This document shows, piece by piece, positions 51,021-59,717 of a stretch of 64,000 nt of DNA. A program made the translations under genes and the position numbers. Below the pieces are notes generated by a model that searched no databases, was not told where the DNA came from, and was given only the letters and a program-made list of their open reading frames with translations. Position 1 is the first letter of the stretch, and every line of letters begins with the position of its first letter. This DNA is from Streptomyces werraensis (lineage in GTDB: Bacteria > Actinomycetota > Actinomycetes > Streptomycetales > Streptomycetaceae), in contig BNBX01000003.1 of assembly GCA_014656175.1 (NCBI GenBank), forward strand, positions 595,389 through 659,388, written 5' to 3'.

Positions 51021-51080
51021 ACTCTGGGGGGAGCGACGTAGACATGTCAATAGATGCTCGAAGAGTCGCCACTTCGAGCA
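51021..51080 (-). promoter_or_regulatory. GH109-like gene promoter with 9-bp palindrome
   Basis: On the minus strand TTGACA (51050 to 51045) is a perfect -35 and CAGAGT (51026 to 51021) an 18-base-spaced -10 candidate. Just upstream, TGCTCGAAG (51055-51063) and CTTCGAGCA (51072-51080) form a perfect inverted repeat around 8 bases. It may be the binding site of the DeoR or the adjacent AraC regulator, or a terminator for the AraC gene that ends at 51136. Confidence 0.6.
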
Positions 51081-51135
51081 GGAACGAGCAAACGGCCCGT
51101 CGCGGACCGGTCCGGTCCTGGGTGCTCGGTCCGGC

Positions 51136-52077
51136 TCAGGAAGGTGACGCCTCGGTCCGGGACGTCTGCCGAGCCGAACGCCGTCGGTAGTCGCCGGGAG
51201 CCACCCCCATGACGCGCTTGAAGGCGACACTGAGGGCGCTCTCGGACCCGTACCCCACCGACCGGGCGACGACGGAGAGCGTCGCGTTCCCCTCGCGAAG
51301 CTGCCGCGCCGCCAGCTCGACACGCCAGCGGGTGAGGTACTCCAACGGCCCCTGCCCGACAGCCGCCTTGAAACGGGCGGCCAGCGTGGACCGGGACACC
51401 GCGGCCTCCCGCGCCAGCTCCGCGACGGTCCAGGGCCGCGCCGGTTCGCGGTGCAGAGCGGTCAGCGCGGCGGCGACCGCCGGGTCGGACAGCCCGCCCA
51501 GCCACCCCTGGGCGGCGCGCGGGTCGCGCGCGAGGTGAAGCCGCAGCACATGGACCAGCATGACGACCGCGAGGTGCTCGGCGACCAGACCCGCGGCCGG
51601 CTCCCCGCCTGTCAGCTCCCGGTCGATCGCGTCGAGCGCCCAGCGCACCGTCCCCGCGTGCGGGCTGCCGGCCGGGACGTGGACGACCGGCGGCAGCCGG
51701 TCGAGCAGCAGTTCCTGGGCGCGGGCGCCGAAGGAGAACCGCCCGCCGACGAGGAACACGTCGTCGCCCCGGCCCGCCCGCGCGACGCCGCCCTCGGCCC
51801 GCGCGAACACGGGTCCGGCGGCCACCGGGGTGGTCGCGGGATCGCTGCGCAGGACGAACGGGAGCGGGCGGGCGAGAAGATAGCAGTCGCCCTCCGCCAG
51901 CGGGATCGGCCCGTCCACCCCGTCGACCTCCAGCAGACAGGAGCCGCGCCGGACCGCGTTGAACTTCACCCCCTGCGGCGCTTCGAACCGCAGAGCCCAG
52001 CGTCCGCCCGCCGCCAGGCCCGTGGACAGATGGCCGCGCGTGTCCAGCAGAGCCAGCACGTCCTCCAACGGATCCAT
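51136..52077 (-). CDS. AraC-family transcriptional regulator (cupin_6 type)
   Basis: The N-terminal 190 residues form the cupin-like ligand domain (ALLDTRGHLSTGLAAGG start, SCLLEVDGVDGPIPLAEGDC, LPFVLRSD). The C-terminal HTH pair is WTVAELAREAAVSRSTLAAR and LSVVARSVGYGSESALSVAF, with the usual VMGVAPGDYRR end. GGGAGG precedes the ATG. It is divergent from the SDR gene at 52162, the likely target; this AraC-SDR arrangement is common. It is also directly upstream of the GH109-like gene. Confidence 0.92.
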   Translation of the reverse strand: MDPLEDVLALLDTRGHLSTGLAAGGRWALRFEAPQGVKFNAVRRGSCLLEVDGVDGPIPLAEGDCYLLARPLPFVLRSDPATTPVAAGPVFARAEGGVARAGRGDDVFLVGGRFSFGARAQELLLDRLPPVVHVPAGSPHAGTVRWALDAIDRELTGGEPAAGLVAEHLAVVMLVHVLRLHLARDPRAAQGWLGGLSDPAVAAALTALHREPARPWTVAELAREAAVSRSTLAARFKAAVGQGPLEYLTRWRVELAARQLREGNATLSVVARSVGYGSESALSVAFKRVMGVAPGDYRRRSARQTSRTEASPS

Positions 52078-52161
52078 GTGACCTCCCGAGTCGGACGACG
52101 GCTAAAGGGTGCGGGACGATCGACCATAGCCCGTCCAGTCCGCCCGCCGTAGCGTCGAAGC

Positions 52162-53166
52162 ATGACAACGCACACACCGGCCTTCCGGGACCCGCTGAAC
52201 GCACCCGGTCACCCCCTCCTGGCCACCCCCTTCACCGCCCGCACCGACGCACGCGAGGTGATCGAAGGCGTGGACCTCACCGGCCGCCGCGCCGTGGTCA
52301 CGGGCGGCGCCTCGGGCCTCGGCGCCGAGACCGTACGGGCACTGGCCGAGGCCGGCGCCGAGGTCACCGTCGCCACACGCCGTCCGGAGGCCGCCGAGCG
52401 GCTCGTGCGCGAGCTGGCCGCCGCCGACGGTGCCGGTCCCGTGCACACCGCGCCCCTCGACCTCGCCGACCTCACCTCGGTCGACGCCTTCGTACGCGAC
52501 TGGCACGGCCCGCTCGACATCCTGGTCGCCAACGCCGGAATCATGGCCCTGCCCGAGCGCACCCTCACCCCCCGCGGCTGGGAGATGCAGCTCGCCACCA
52601 ACTACCTGGGCCACTTCGCCCTGGCCACCGGGCTGCACCCGTCCCTGCGGGCAGCCGGCTCCGCGCGCATCGTGGTCGTCAGCTCGGGCGCCCATCTGGG
52701 CGCGCCCGTCGACTTCGACGACCCCCACTTCGAGCACCGCCCGTACGACCCCTGGGCCGCGTACGGGCAGTCGAAATCCGCCGACGTCCTGCTCGTGGCC
52801 GGCGCCCGCCGCTGGGCCGCCGACGGCGTCACGGCCAACGCGCTGAACCCCGGCTACGTCCTCACCAATCTGCAGCGGCACCTGGACGACGACACGATGC
52901 GCGCGTTCGGCGTGATGGACGACGACGGCAACGTGACGCCGCTGCCGTACTACAAGACGCCCGCCCAGGGCGCCGCCACCTCGGTGCTGCTGGCCGCCTC
53001 ACCCCTCCTGGAGGGGGTGACGGGCCGCTACTTCGAGGACAACCAGGAGGCGCGGATCGTCACGGACGAGGAGAACCCTACGGGTGGCGTCGCCGCCCAC
53101 GCCGTCGATCCGGGAGCGGCGGACCGCCTCTGGGAGTACGCGACCGAGGCCCTCCGCACTCCCTGA
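52162..53166 (+). CDS. Short-chain dehydrogenase/reductase (protochlorophyllide reductase/WWOX-like branch)
   Basis: The 334-residue protein has GRRAVVTGGASGLGAETVRA (NADP-binding TGxxxGxG), LDILVANAGIMALPERTLT, and the catalytic YGQSKSADVLLVAGARRW (YxxxK). LNPGYVLTNLQRHLDD follows as expected. Extra length at the C-terminus compared with classical 250-residue SDRs is typical for this branch. It probably reduces or oxidises an aldehyde or ketone. The divergent AraC gene is the expected activator. Confidence 0.9.
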   Translation: MTTHTPAFRDPLNAPGHPLLATPFTARTDAREVIEGVDLTGRRAVVTGGASGLGAETVRALAEAGAEVTVATRRPEAAERLVRELAAADGAGPVHTAPLDLADLTSVDAFVRDWHGPLDILVANAGIMALPERTLTPRGWEMQLATNYLGHFALATGLHPSLRAAGSARIVVVSSGAHLGAPVDFDDPHFEHRPYDPWAAYGQSKSADVLLVAGARRWAADGVTANALNPGYVLTNLQRHLDDDTMRAFGVMDDDGNVTPLPYYKTPAQGAATSVLLAASPLLEGVTGRYFEDNQEARIVTDEENPTGGVAAHAVDPGAADRLWEYATEALRTP

Positions 53167-53170
53167 CCGC

Positions 53171-53764
53171 TCAGCGGGGGCCCCTGCCGTCGCCGTCGAG
53201 CACGTCGAGGAACTCGACCGCCCGCCGTGTGAGGAGCATGGCCGCGTCCGGGTCGTAGGAGGGCAGCGAGGAGTCCGCGAAAAGGTGCTGCTCGCCGGGG
53301 TACAGGAACAACTCGGCGTCGGGGGACCCCGCGACCAGTGCACGGGCGGCCTCGGCGTCCTCCGCGAAGAAGGCATCGTCCTTCATCGCGTGCACCTGCA
53401 CCGGCACGCCCGCCGGCCAGGCCGCACCGAACTCGGACACCGGGATGCAGGCGTGCATCAGCAGCGCGCCCCGCGCCCCGGCCCGCGTCTGAGCCAGCTC
53501 CTGCGCGGGCACCACCCCGAGCGAGAAGCCGGCGTGGACGACATCGCGGGGAAGGGCGTCCGCCGCCCGCACACCACGCGCGGTGACCTCCCCGAACCCG
53601 ACCTGCCGCACGTACGCCGTCCCCTCCTCCAGCGAGCCGAAGGTGCGCCCGTCGAACAGGTCGGGTGTGTGGACGGTGTGGCCCGCGGCACGGAGTCCGT
53701 CGGCGAAGGCGACCACCCCGGAGGTCAGACCCTGTACGTGGTGGAACAGTACGACCTCTGCCAT
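53171..53764 (-). CDS. Dienelactone hydrolase-family protein
   Basis: The 197-residue alpha/beta hydrolase starts MAEVVLFHHVQGLTSGVVAF. The nucleophile elbow is HAGFSLGVVPAQELAQ, with Ser in place of the Cys of true dienelactone hydrolases. The acid is in VHAMKDDAFFAEDAEAARAL and the catalytic His in FLYPGEQHLFADSSLP. It probably hydrolyses lactones or esters in the cytoplasm. It converges with the SDR gene, with 4 bases between stops. Confidence 0.9.
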   Translation of the reverse strand: MAEVVLFHHVQGLTSGVVAFADGLRAAGHTVHTPDLFDGRTFGSLEEGTAYVRQVGFGEVTARGVRAADALPRDVVHAGFSLGVVPAQELAQTRAGARGALLMHACIPVSEFGAAWPAGVPVQVHAMKDDAFFAEDAEAARALVAGSPDAELFLYPGEQHLFADSSLPSYDPDAAMLLTRRAVEFLDVLDGDGRGPR

Positions 53765-53848
53765 GCCGGGCTCCTCGCCTCTGCCGTGGATGCTACGAGC
53801 GCTCAGAGTAATCGAAAACAGTCGAACATTATGGAGTTCCCTGGAACT

Positions 53849-54718
53849 TCACGAGGACTCGACGGGCAGCCAAAGCTCGCAGGTCGCGGTGCTGAAGTCG
53901 TCGGCCCGCTCGATGACCGAGACGATCGACGGTCCCGGCCGCAGCCGCCACGGGTTGGACGGGAACCACTGGGTCGCGGTCGCCGCCCAGGCTGTCTGCA
54001 GGGCCTCGGGGTGCGGCCCGCTGGTGCGGAACACCGCCCACATGCCCGCCGGCACCTCGATGACGTCCAGCCCGTCCGGCACCGGCGTGCCACCGGCGAC
54101 GGCGACCCCGTGCAGGTAGGTCAGCTCGGTGCCCTCCCGCCCGTCCGGGTCGGCGTCGTCGGTGACCTGGAGAAGACCGGCCGGCTCGGCGTCGCCGAGT
54201 GCCTTCAGGCGCTGGTGCTCCTCCGGAGGGATGGCGGCGATGTGCTGCTGGATGTGCGGGTTGATCCCGTGGTGGATGAGCGGAACCCGGGTGGAGTGGC
54301 CGACCAGGCGGAACGCGGGGCGGTCGACGAGGCGGGTGTCCATGGGGGTACTCCCTTCGACGGTCAGGCGGAACCTGAGCTGCGGTTGTGTACGCAAGGG
54401 GCCTCCGTCGCGGCGCACTTCCGCAGGACCGGCACCGTGAACCGCCCGGAACGCACGCCCGAACGCCTCCCGAGAGCCGTACCCGTGCCGGACGGCGATC
54501 TCCAGCAGGTCCTCCTCGCCCCGGACGACGTCACCGGCGGCGACGGTCATCCGCCGCCTCCGCACGTACTCCGACAGCGGCATGCCCGCCAGCGACGAGA
54601 ACATCCGGCGCAGGTGGTACTCGGTGGTCCCGAGCCCCGCGGCCAGCCCGTCGAGGTCGAGCTCCTCGGTGAGGTGCTCCTCGACGAGATCGACGAGCTG
54701 GTTGAGTGCCGAGATCAT
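53849..54718 (-). CDS. AraC-family regulator with GyrI-like effector domain
   Basis: The N-terminal 105 residues carry two AraC HTHs (LDLDGLAAGLGTTEYHLRRM and LLEIAVRHGYGSREAFGRAF). The remaining 180 residues are a GyrI/AraE-type small-molecule-binding domain: MDTRLVDRPAFRLVGHSTRV, then IEVPAGMWAVFRTSGPHPEA, and an end in CELWLPVES. This is the Rob/SoxS-like layout used for multidrug sensing. ATG 54718 has AAAGGAGG at ideal spacing. Confidence 0.92.
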   Translation of the reverse strand: MISALNQLVDLVEEHLTEELDLDGLAAGLGTTEYHLRRMFSSLAGMPLSEYVRRRRMTVAAGDVVRGEEDLLEIAVRHGYGSREAFGRAFRAVHGAGPAEVRRDGGPLRTQPQLRFRLTVEGSTPMDTRLVDRPAFRLVGHSTRVPLIHHGINPHIQQHIAAIPPEEHQRLKALGDAEPAGLLQVTDDADPDGREGTELTYLHGVAVAGGTPVPDGLDVIEVPAGMWAVFRTSGPHPEALQTAWAATATQWFPSNPWRLRPGPSIVSVIERADDFSTATCELWLPVESS

Positions 54719-54856
54719 GAGGCCTCCTTTCGCCTCCAACCCTGGCAGTGACCCCCCTGACCAGGCCCGATCGCTGCGAACCGATCCGATCACGCGCGAC
54801 CGGGCTCAGGTCGTTCCCGCGTCCCAGCGGATCCCCGGACCGCCTGAGGCGGGGAC

Positions 54857-56374
54857 TCAGTGCTCGCAGAGCGAGAACTCCCGCTCGTACATCTGCTCGT
54901 TGTGCTCGTCGACGAAGAACTTCCGTTCCTTCATCAGCTCCTCGCGGTAGGCCTTGGCCTGCTCGAGCGTCATGGTCGACGTCTCGGCCCACGGCTGCTG
55001 CGGCGGCACGTCGGACGTGGAGACGATCGTGTGCGACGGGTCGACGAGGAAGAACGCGACGATCTTCCGGTGCCCCGGACGGGTGGGGTCCTGCAGGCGG
55101 AACGGGCTGACCCGGTGCTGCAGGACGTTCGGGAAGGCCAGGCAGCGCCCCTCCGGAGTGGCCGTCGAGCCGAGCAGCTGGTTGAGGGCGCCCTCGTCCT
55201 CCAGGCCGTACACCTCCCGCATACCGGTGTGGTCGTTCTGCGCGTACTCGGGATCGTCGAGCGCCGTCCGGAAACCGAGCCGGCTCTCCGTGATGTTCTC
55301 GCTGTCCCAGTAGTACAGGCCGGTCGAGACGATCCGCTCGTTGAGCATGCCCTCGACGTGCCAGGATCCGCCCGCGTACTCGGGCTTGTCCGGGGTGAGG
55401 TGGATGGTGGCGAGCTTGACGATCACCTGCAGCCTGCGCCCGCGCAGGCTCACGCGCTCGGAGCCCTCGGGCACCTGGGGCGGCGTGAACGCCGGGGCGT
55501 CGGGAAGGACGGGCCGGCGGTTGTCGTACCACTCCTCCTCCGCCTGCTCCCACGCTTCGTAGGCCTTCTCGTACGCCTCCTCGTCCTCGAAGTCGTCCTC
55601 CTCCGGCTCCGGGACCTCGTACTCGTCGGACTCGTACCACCCGTAGGGGTCGACGGATATGCGCAGCGGACGCGGGTGACGCAGATCGGTGAGAACGTTC
55701 TCCCACAGCGGCAGCATGCGGGCGAACAGCTCCGGCAGCACGGCGACGAGGTCACGGTGCTTCTCGGGGTGCACGTTGTTCACGTACGAGCGGAAGCTCG
55801 CCCGGCCGTCGGCGTCCACGTCGACGTCCGTGGGCAGCCACTGGAACTTCTCCGAGAACTCGTACCGCGAATAGTGGTCCGTCGGGTTCTCCCAGGCCCG
55901 TTCCGGAGCCCCGCTCACACCCCGCACGAGACAGAACAGCGAGGGATGCACGAGGTCGAGCACCTGGCCGTCGGACCCGGGATGCCAGTCCCGCTCCTCC
56001 TCGGGCACCTCCTCCAGCACCCGCACCGCGTCCCGCAGCCGCGTCCGGAGCTCGTCGTCGACGAGCGTGTCGGACTGCCACACCCCGTCCACGGCCGACA
56101 CCTCGGCGCCGGTCCGCCCGTCCCGCAGCGCCGCGTAGTGCGCGAGCTCGTCGAGCACGTACCGCACCTGCGCCTCGGTCAGCCCCTGTGCGACCGCCTC
56201 CTCGGCCCACCGCGCGACGATGCCGGCATCGCGCATCTTCTCGAACCACCGCGGCTTGGCCCGCAGTTGCGCGCTGCATTGCATCATCTCGATCTCCCGC
56301 AGCGTCCGAGGCGTGGCGGACGTCGAGGAACGGCTTGCCATGAACGGCAGCGGAAAAGCGGTCAGCCCAGTCAA
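54857..56374 (-). CDS. DUF4246 protein, probable Fe(II)/2-oxoglutarate-type fold
   Basis: The 505-residue protein contains the DUF4246 signature GGSWHVEGMLNERIVSTGLY with YYWDSENITESRLGFR. WHVEG with a later LQHRVSPFRLQDPTR could supply the HxE...H iron triad of a 2-oxoglutarate dioxygenase, though this is inference. In the middle an acidic stretch (EVPEPEEDDFEDEEAYEKAY) is an unusual charged linker. The TTG at 56374 has GGAGGG 9 bases upstream; an ATG at 56341 has none. The function is unknown, and DUF4246 is better known from fungi. Confidence 0.85.
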   Translation of the reverse strand: MTGLTAFPLPFMASRSSTSATPRTLREIEMMQCSAQLRAKPRWFEKMRDAGIVARWAEEAVAQGLTEAQVRYVLDELAHYAALRDGRTGAEVSAVDGVWQSDTLVDDELRTRLRDAVRVLEEVPEEERDWHPGSDGQVLDLVHPSLFCLVRGVSGAPERAWENPTDHYSRYEFSEKFQWLPTDVDVDADGRASFRSYVNNVHPEKHRDLVAVLPELFARMLPLWENVLTDLRHPRPLRISVDPYGWYESDEYEVPEPEEDDFEDEEAYEKAYEAWEQAEEEWYDNRRPVLPDAPAFTPPQVPEGSERVSLRGRRLQVIVKLATIHLTPDKPEYAGGSWHVEGMLNERIVSTGLYYWDSENITESRLGFRTALDDPEYAQNDHTGMREVYGLEDEGALNQLLGSTATPEGRCLAFPNVLQHRVSPFRLQDPTRPGHRKIVAFFLVDPSHTIVSTSDVPPQQPWAETSTMTLEQAKAYREELMKERKFFVDEHNEQMYEREFSLCEH

Positions 56375-56438
56375 TTCTCTTGACCCTCCCAGTCGGTACG
56401 AGCGCCGGGAACACTACGGCAGCGGACTGACAGTGGCC

Positions 56439-57008
56439 CTAGCCACCCTCCACCGGGCGCCACTCCCGCCGGAGCAGGCCGTAGACCCAGGAGTCGGAGA
56501 CGTCGCCGTCGACGACGCAGTCCTCGCGGAGAGTGCCCTCGCGGACGAAGCCGAGCTTCTCCAGCACCCGCGCCGACGCCCCGTTCCGTGTGTCCACGTC
56601 GGCCCGGACGCGGTTGAGATCAAGGGTGTCGAACCCCCACCGCAGGAGGCCGCGCACGGTCTCCGTGGCATACCCGTGGCCCCAGACCTCACGGTCGAAC
56701 ACGTAACACAGCACCGCGCTACGGAAGTCCGGGTTCCATTCGACGAGCCCGCACCAGCCGATGAAGGCGCCGTCGCTGCTCCGCTCGACGGCCAGCCGCG
56801 CTCCCGTGCCCTCCTCCTCGATCCTGCGGCACGTCGCGAGGAAGCGCTGCGCGCGCGCCGGGTCGGTCCACGGAGGGGAGTCCCAGTAGCGCAGCACCCG
56901 AGGGTCGCTGTGCAGGGCGTAGAGCGGGGCGGCGTCGTCGTCGGTGAACGGACGGAGCCTCAGGCGGTCGGTGTGCAGTGCTGGCGTGGGCGGACTCATG
57001 TGGATCAT
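56439..57008 (-). CDS. GNAT acetyltransferase (RimJ/RimL type)
   Basis: The 189-residue protein begins LHTDRLRLRPFTDDDAAPLY, the usual RimJ/RimL start. FIGWCGLVEWNPDFRSAVLC and FDREVWGHGYATETVRGLLR contain the acetyl-CoA pyrophosphate-binding (R/Q-x-x-G-x-G/A) segment as GHGYA. VDTRNGASARVLEKLGFVRE is the conserved C-terminal motif. It acetylates an amine, peptide N-terminus or antibiotic; the substrate is unknown. ATG choices at 57008 and 56999 differ by three residues. Confidence 0.9.
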   Translation of the reverse strand: MIHMSPPTPALHTDRLRLRPFTDDDAAPLYALHSDPRVLRYWDSPPWTDPARAQRFLATCRRIEEEGTGARLAVERSSDGAFIGWCGLVEWNPDFRSAVLCYVFDREVWGHGYATETVRGLLRWGFDTLDLNRVRADVDTRNGASARVLEKLGFVREGTLREDCVVDGDVSDSWVYGLLRREWRPVEGG

Positions 57009-57181
57009 CCTGCCGCCTCCCGCTCGACGCCGACCAGCGGTTTACGCGAGGCCCTCGGGGGGCGGCGCCTCGAGCAGCGTACGCCGACGAGCTGCGGGAG
57101 GATGAGGCCGAGGCCACGCGGCTCGGGTCACCGGTCAGCCGTTGTTCGTGGCCGACGGCGCGCGTCGGGGAAGGGCACGGC

Positions 57182-57790
57182 ATGGACGTCACCTTCGGAG
57201 GAGAGACAGGCGGTCTCGCCTACGCCTACGTGCGCGAGATCCTGCATCCGGCGATCCTCAACCACAGTGTGCGCGTCTGGCTGTTGGCGGATCACCTCGG
57301 CCGGCAGCAGGGCCTGAAGGGGAAGCAGAGGGAAGCCCTGGCCGTGGCCTGCCTGTTCCACGACTCGGGGACGGCGGCGCGTCACGACGGGGCCCAGCGC
57401 TTCGAGGTGGAAGGCGCGGACGCGGCGCGCGCCTTCCTGTCGGAGCACGGCTGGCCCGAGGACCTCGGGCAGCAGGTCTGGGAGGCCGTGGCCCTGCACA
57501 CCTCCCCGGGCATCGCGGAACGCATGGGCACCCTGCCGCGGCTCGTCAGACTGGCGGTGCTGGCGGACTTCGGCAGGACCGACCTCATCGGCACCGAGGG
57601 CCGGGCCGAGCTGACCGAGGCGCTGGAGCGCCTCCCGCGTCTGGACGTCGAAACCGCACTCGGTGACGCGGTCGTGGCACAGGCTCTGCGCAACCCCGAG
57701 AAGGCGCCGCCCTCCAGCTGGCCCGGCGTCCTGCTCGCGGCCCATCTGGCAGATCCCGACAGGACCGCAGGCGCGAACCCCGCGTTCTGA
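57182..57790 (+). CDS. HD-domain metal-dependent phosphohydrolase-like protein
   Basis: The 202-residue protein has HD-domain ligands: LNHSVRVWLLADHLG (first His), VACLFHDSGTAARHDGAQRF (His-Asp) and VALHTSPGIAERMGTLPRLV (later His), then LAVLADFGRTDLIG with Asp. This resembles cyanamide hydratase-like HD proteins. It could be a hydratase or a phosphohydrolase. The ATG has GGAAGGG upstream. It stands alone between convergent and divergent neighbours. Confidence 0.85.
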   Translation: MDVTFGGETGGLAYAYVREILHPAILNHSVRVWLLADHLGRQQGLKGKQREALAVACLFHDSGTAARHDGAQRFEVEGADAARAFLSEHGWPEDLGQQVWEAVALHTSPGIAERMGTLPRLVRLAVLADFGRTDLIGTEGRAELTEALERLPRLDVETALGDAVVAQALRNPEKAPPSSWPGVLLAAHLADPDRTAGANPAF

Positions 57791-57814
57791 GGACCGGCCC
57801 GCTCGCGACGCCGG

Positions 57815-58672
57815 TCACAGCACCGCGTACTCGCCGCTGCCCGGGAAGTCGGTGCTGAGGGCCACGTCTTTCCCGGCCTCGTACTCGGCGCGCAACTGGT
57901 CCAGTTTGACGCCGATCCTGCGCTGGGCGTCACTGCCCAGGACCACCCGGTGCCGCGGCGTGGGGGACAGGGCCTCTTCGAAGATCACTGCCGCCGCCCT
58001 CGCCGGATCTCCCGGGAACATGTCGGGAGTCGCCTTGTTCATGATGGCCCGGAAGGCTCCGGCGGTGACCGCGTAATCCCCGATGGGCGCCCCGGAAGCG
58101 CGCGTGCGGGTCTCGATCCCGGTGCGGAAGGAGCCCGGCAGAATGAGAAGCGCCCGCAGTCCCAAGGGCTCGATCTCCTGCCACAGGGCCTCGGTGAAAC
58201 CCTCCAGGGCGAACTTGCTCGCGGAGTGGAAGCCGTTCCCCGGAAGACTCGCCAGCCCGTCCATCGAGGAGATGTTGACGACGGCCCCGCTGCGACGCGC
58301 GCGCATCGCGGGCAGCACGGCCCGGGTGAGTGCCACGGCACCGAAGAAGTTGACCTCGAAGACCGCGCGGTAATCGGATTCGTGCTGCTCCTCGATGGCT
58401 CCGACAATGTCGACACCCGCGTTGTTGACCAGGACGTCGATGCCACCGGACCACTCCTCGGCCTCCCGCACGGCCTCGACGCACCGGCGACCGTCCGTGA
58501 CGTCGAGCTGAAGGACCAGACACTCACGAGGGTGGCTGTCCGCCAAGCCGGCCATGGGTGCGACCACCGGCGCCGTCGCGACGACCCGATGGCCCTGCTC
58601 CAGCACGTGCGCGGCCAACGCGTGGCCGAGACCGCTGGACGCGCCGGTGATGAACCACGTGGTGGGGGACAT
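57815..58672 (-). CDS. SDR-family oxidoreductase with catalytic Tyr replaced by His
   Basis: The 285-residue protein has TTWFITGASSGLGHALAAHV (NADP motif), VLQLDVTD, IDVLVNNAGVDIVGAIEEQH and NISSMDGLASLPGNGFHSAS. In that last block the usual YSASK (YxxxK) reads HSASK, so the catalytic Tyr is His. Lys and Ser remain. Either the enzyme uses another proton donor or is a non-catalytic binder. GGAGGGAG precedes the ATG at 58672. The open frame extends far upstream without a start or similarity. Confidence 0.88.
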   Translation of the reverse strand: MSPTTWFITGASSGLGHALAAHVLEQGHRVVATAPVVAPMAGLADSHPRECLVLQLDVTDGRRCVEAVREAEEWSGGIDVLVNNAGVDIVGAIEEQHESDYRAVFEVNFFGAVALTRAVLPAMRARRSGAVVNISSMDGLASLPGNGFHSASKFALEGFTEALWQEIEPLGLRALLILPGSFRTGIETRTRASGAPIGDYAVTAGAFRAIMNKATPDMFPGDPARAAAVIFEEALSPTPRHRVVLGSDAQRRIGVKLDQLRAEYEAGKDVALSTDFPGSGEYAVL

Positions 58673-59172
58673 GATGTACTCCCTCCGGAGGGGAGAGACG
58701 GCCGGAGGCACCTGGGCGCACCGCACCCTCGAAAGCCCCTGCGGACGACATGCCGCATCCGGCTCGCACGGGCGACTTGGCCCCACCTCACCACAGCTTC
58801 CCCGGGCTCGCACCACGACCTTCCCGCACGACGGTGGCGGCCTGCCGGCGTTCACGGGCTCCTGCGCGGCCTGCGCTCCCCTCGCAGCCCCGGCGTGCCC
58901 GTGGAGCCTTCGCCCGGTCGCCGGCAACGGCCTCCGCAAAGGTGCCCGACGCCCGGCCTCACCATTCGCCGGGACACCGATGATCACCGCTGGTCGCGGC
59001 GACCCCGCAATCGATCTTCCGACGCGACCGGGTCGGTCGGATCGCGTTGACACCACGTGCCTGTCCGACCTGCCGTTCTCCGACGAGGTCGGCCGCGCCA
59101 TGCTCCCGGGCTGTGGTCCGAAACCTCGTTTTCCCGTGATGGACAACGGGATTCGGGGGTACATGGGGGCGC
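58673..59172. other. 500-base intergenic region, no gene recognised
   Basis: Frames cross the region on both strands, but none has a ribosome binding site, family likeness or clean codon bias. The last 100 bases are less GC-rich and precede the small membrane protein gene. I see no hairpin of terminator strength. Confidence 0.4.
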
Positions 59173-59475
59173 ATGGCACCGAAGATAAGTGAACGTAGTC
59201 AGCTGAAGCGGGCTGTGCGCCAGCTCCGTCGCATCCGTTCCTTCTACGCCGCGGCGATGGTGCTGTGGGCGGGGTCCGCCGCGTTGACCAGCTGGCAGGC
59301 TGCCGGGAGCCGCCAGCTGACGGTCTGCGTCGCGCTCCTGGCCGTCTTCGCCGCGCTGTTCGTCACGGTGAGCGTCGCCCTCCGCCGCCTCGGAGTGCCG
59401 GCGACAGCCGAGCGGGCGCGGCGCCATGCCACTGCGTCCACGGTGTCGAACGCCGGTGGCCACGCTGCTGCCTGA
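59173..59475 (+). CDS. Small two-helix membrane protein
   Basis: The 100-residue protein has a basic N-terminus (KISERSQLKRAVRQLRRIRS), two hydrophobic segments (FYAAAMVLWAGSAALTSW and LTVCVALLAVFAALFVTVSV) and a polar tail. It has no recognised family. The basic start would stay in the cytoplasm. GGGGG lies just before the ATG. The stop is 4 bases from the end of the convergent ArsR remnant. Confidence 0.65.
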   Translation: MAPKISERSQLKRAVRQLRRIRSFYAAAMVLWAGSAALTSWQAAGSRQLTVCVALLAVFAALFVTVSVALRRLGVPATAERARRHATASTVSNAGGHAAA

Positions 59476-59479
59476 GCGT

Positions 59480-59705
59480 TCACGCGTCACGCGACGGCCG
59501 ACCATGTCGGTCGTCGGCCGGGCGTCGGTCGAACGGGCGCCAGGTCCCGCGCCGCTCGGAGATGAGCAGCCCGGCCTCCTTGAGCTTCTTCAGGTGGTGC
59601 GAGACGGCCGACCGGGAGACGCCGACGTCGGAGATGGCGCACACGCATGCCTCGCCGCCCTGGTGCGGCACACCCCAGCGTGGCGTAGCCGGGCTCGGCG
59701 ATGAC
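59480..59705 (-). pseudogene. Remnant of an ArsR-family repressor
   Basis: The fragment GGEACVCAISDVGVSRSAVS and HHLKKLKEAGLLISERRGTW is the recognition helix and wing of an ArsR repressor, including the metal-site-like CVC. The N-terminal helices, normally about 30 residues ending in a DPTR motif, are degenerate (ATPRWGVPHQ). The frame has no suitable start and the end (DRRPADDRHGRPSRDA) is not family-like. I judge it a decayed gene. A short functional peptide is unlikely. Confidence 0.75.
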
Positions 59706-59717
59706 CGCCTGGACCCG

